Origin: Butyrivibrio proteoclasticus B316 | Lineage (GTDB): Bacteria; Bacillota; Clostridia; Lachnospirales; Lachnospiraceae | Reading direction: 5' to 3' | DNA length: 64,000 nucleotides | Assembly (NCBI RefSeq): GCF_000145035.1 | Contig: NC_014387.1 | Coordinates: 2,532,001-2,596,000 of the forward strand | Part shown: piece by piece, positions 63,033 to 64,000 of the stretch | Layout of the letters: every line of letters starts with the position of its first letter | Position numbering within the stretch: the first letter of the stretch is position 1 | Notes under the pieces: model-generated | Database searches by the model: none | The model's input: the letters and a program-made list of their open reading frames with translations, nothing else | Told to the model about the DNA's origin: nothing | Position numbers and translations under genes: made by a program

Positions 63033-64000
63033 CTATTGTTCTTCAAACCACTTAGTATAGAATGTCACAGTACAGCCCTGAGTTTTCTTACTCTCATAAG
63101 AACAGCCATCTGCTCTTTTATAAAGCTCATCAAAGCCGTAGGTATCATCGACCTGATAGAAGGCAACACCGACACTGACATTAATCTTTCTGCCTTCTGT
63201 CTCAGGAATATTAATACTCTCAATAGCTTCTATAAATCTGGAAACTACAGGCTCTCCCTCGTCTCTGTTGCAGATTCCCGGAACAAAGGCTGCAAATTCA
63301 TCACCGCCAAGTCTCATGATAATGTCTTTTTCTCTGAATGAATGCTTCATCTTATCCGCAATAGCAATCAAAACCAGGTCGCCTGTTTCATGTCCAAAGG
63401 TATCATTAATACTCTTAAACTTATCCACATCAAACAAAACGAACATTCCACCCTTGCCAAGGCGCATGATCTTCTTGATCTTCTTTTCTCCGCTTCCTCT
63501 GTTGGTGATACCAGTCAACTGATCTGTCTCAGCAAGGTACTGAAGCTCATCTCTGTATCTCTTTTCATCATCAATAAGCTCTACCGCAAAAAGAGCTGTC
63601 TTAATTGTTCTGTCCGGGTGTCTGTCCACAACTATGAATCTGGCCCTGTGCCACAAGTGCTCATATCCCAGAAATTCTATTGCTATAGTATCTTTTCCTT
63701 CCAATCTTGTATTAAGCGTGCTAAAATCCACGAATTCCATCATATCATCAAGTGATCTTTGCTCAGTAACAAGACTGGCTATCTTGAATCCCATCTTTTG
63801 CGGTTCAGATCTGACATCCCCAATAGCAGCATTAGCCATATAGTTATGACACATTATCTGCTCGAAAGTATCTTCATCAAAATTGATCTTATGAAGTGAA
63901 GTATAGATATTTGCAATAGCTTTAAGGCTCTCCAGGTCATTATCAGCTCTCACTCTTCTGCTGGTCATCTCAAAAATAATGACTATAATAGCAAAGGCGA
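63033..64000 (-). CDS. GGDEF-domain protein with an N-terminal membrane part (partial)
   Basis: The frame stays open through the window edge: the residues before the internal ATG at 63968 read AFAIIVIIFE, a membrane span. So the gene starts beyond 64000 and the 63968 ATG is probably not the start. Visible are a PAS-like or GAF-like segment (~1-140 of the visible part) and a diguanylate cyclase domain: LAETDQLTGITNRGSGEKKI, FVLFDVDKFKSINDTFGHETGDLVL and the loop RLGGDEFAAFVPG. Motifs for activity are intact. It lies upstream of lacI on the same strand with a 120-base gap. Confidence 0.88.
   Translation of the reverse strand, partial: AFAIIVIIFEMTSRRVRADNDLESLKAIANIYTSLHKINFDEDTFEQIMCHNYMANAAIGDVRSEPQKMGFKIASLVTEQRSLDDMMEFVDFSTLNTRLEGKDTIAIEFLGYEHLWHRARFIVVDRHPDRTIKTALFAVELIDDEKRYRDELQYLAETDQLTGITNRGSGEKKIKKIMRLGKGGMFVLFDVDKFKSINDTFGHETGDLVLIAIADKMKHSFREKDIIMRLGGDEFAAFVPGICNRDEGEPVVSRFIEAIESINIPETEGRKINVSVGVAFYQVDDTYGFDELYKRADGCSYESKKTQGCTVTFYTKWFEEQ

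Noticed and set aside
63033..63968. ATG at 63968 as the true start of the GGDEF gene
   Set aside because: The frame stays open to the window edge and the upstream codons encode a hydrophobic segment, so the gene is probably truncated by the window.

Overview
The window most likely comes from a rumen or gut Lachnospiraceae bacterium of the Butyrivibrio/Pseudobutyrivibrio type. The reasons are a fairly AT-rich genome with strong AGGAGG-type ribosome binding sites, a class III (Firmicutes-type) fructose-1,6-bisphosphatase, a circularly permuted GH3 beta-glucosidase of the kind known from Butyrivibrio, AgrC/LytTR-type two-component genes, many GGDEF/HD-GYP/cyclase signalling proteins, and a giant MBG-repeat surface protein. 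No rRNA, tRNA or CRISPR array was seen.

Layout. 1-9.4 kb: the 5' part of clpA, then clpS, a 2,685-residue secreted repeat protein and a small conserved protein. 9.6-12.4 kb: fbp and nth. 12.6-13.1 kb: copy A of a long palindromic element. 13.1-15.1 kb: an ECF sigma factor, a probable anti-sigma factor and two small membrane proteins. 15.3-15.9 kb: a plus-strand multispan membrane protein. 16-23.3 kb: a three-gene operon of a membrane J-domain protein, an HscC-like Hsp70 and a TIR/transmembrane/beta-propeller protein with its own good promoter. 23.5-29.7 kb: a GtrA-like protein and two GH3 enzymes, one conventional and one permuted and membrane anchored. 29.9-34.8 kb: a tight five-gene signalling run (CheC-like phosphatase, DUF4317, LytTR regulator, GHKL kinase, GGDEF).

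35.1-41.1 kb: the plus-strand fructose PTS locus (DeoR-type regulator, fruK, fruA, ptsH, ptsI), preceded by an unusual helically phased TGATT array. 41.2-43.3 kb: a palindromic element and an IS1182-type transposase. 43.3-44.3 kb: a 52-residue gene and copy B of the long palindromic element, inverted relative to copy A. 44.3-50.3 kb: a heptad-repeat lipoprotein and an MMPL/RND transporter, divergent from a TetR regulator with two matching operators between them. 50.3-55.9 kb: a four-gene second-messenger operon (metallo-beta-lactamase fold hydrolase, GAF/HD-GYP, FecR-domain protein, CHASE2 adenylate cyclase). 56-59.3 kb: a chemoreceptor and an orphan sugar-binding lipoprotein. 59.4-63 kb: glycogen phosphorylase and a LacI regulator with three matching operators. 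63-64 kb: a GGDEF protein cut by the window end.

Themes. The genes join carbohydrate capture and storage (two GH3, fructose PTS, glycogen phosphorylase, FBPase, sugar-binding protein plus chemoreceptor) with dense signalling. The least explained items are the J/Hsp70/TIR operon and several families of long imperfect palindromes. The two copies of the largest family differ by paired base changes that keep their stems, which points to selection or recent descent at the level of fold.
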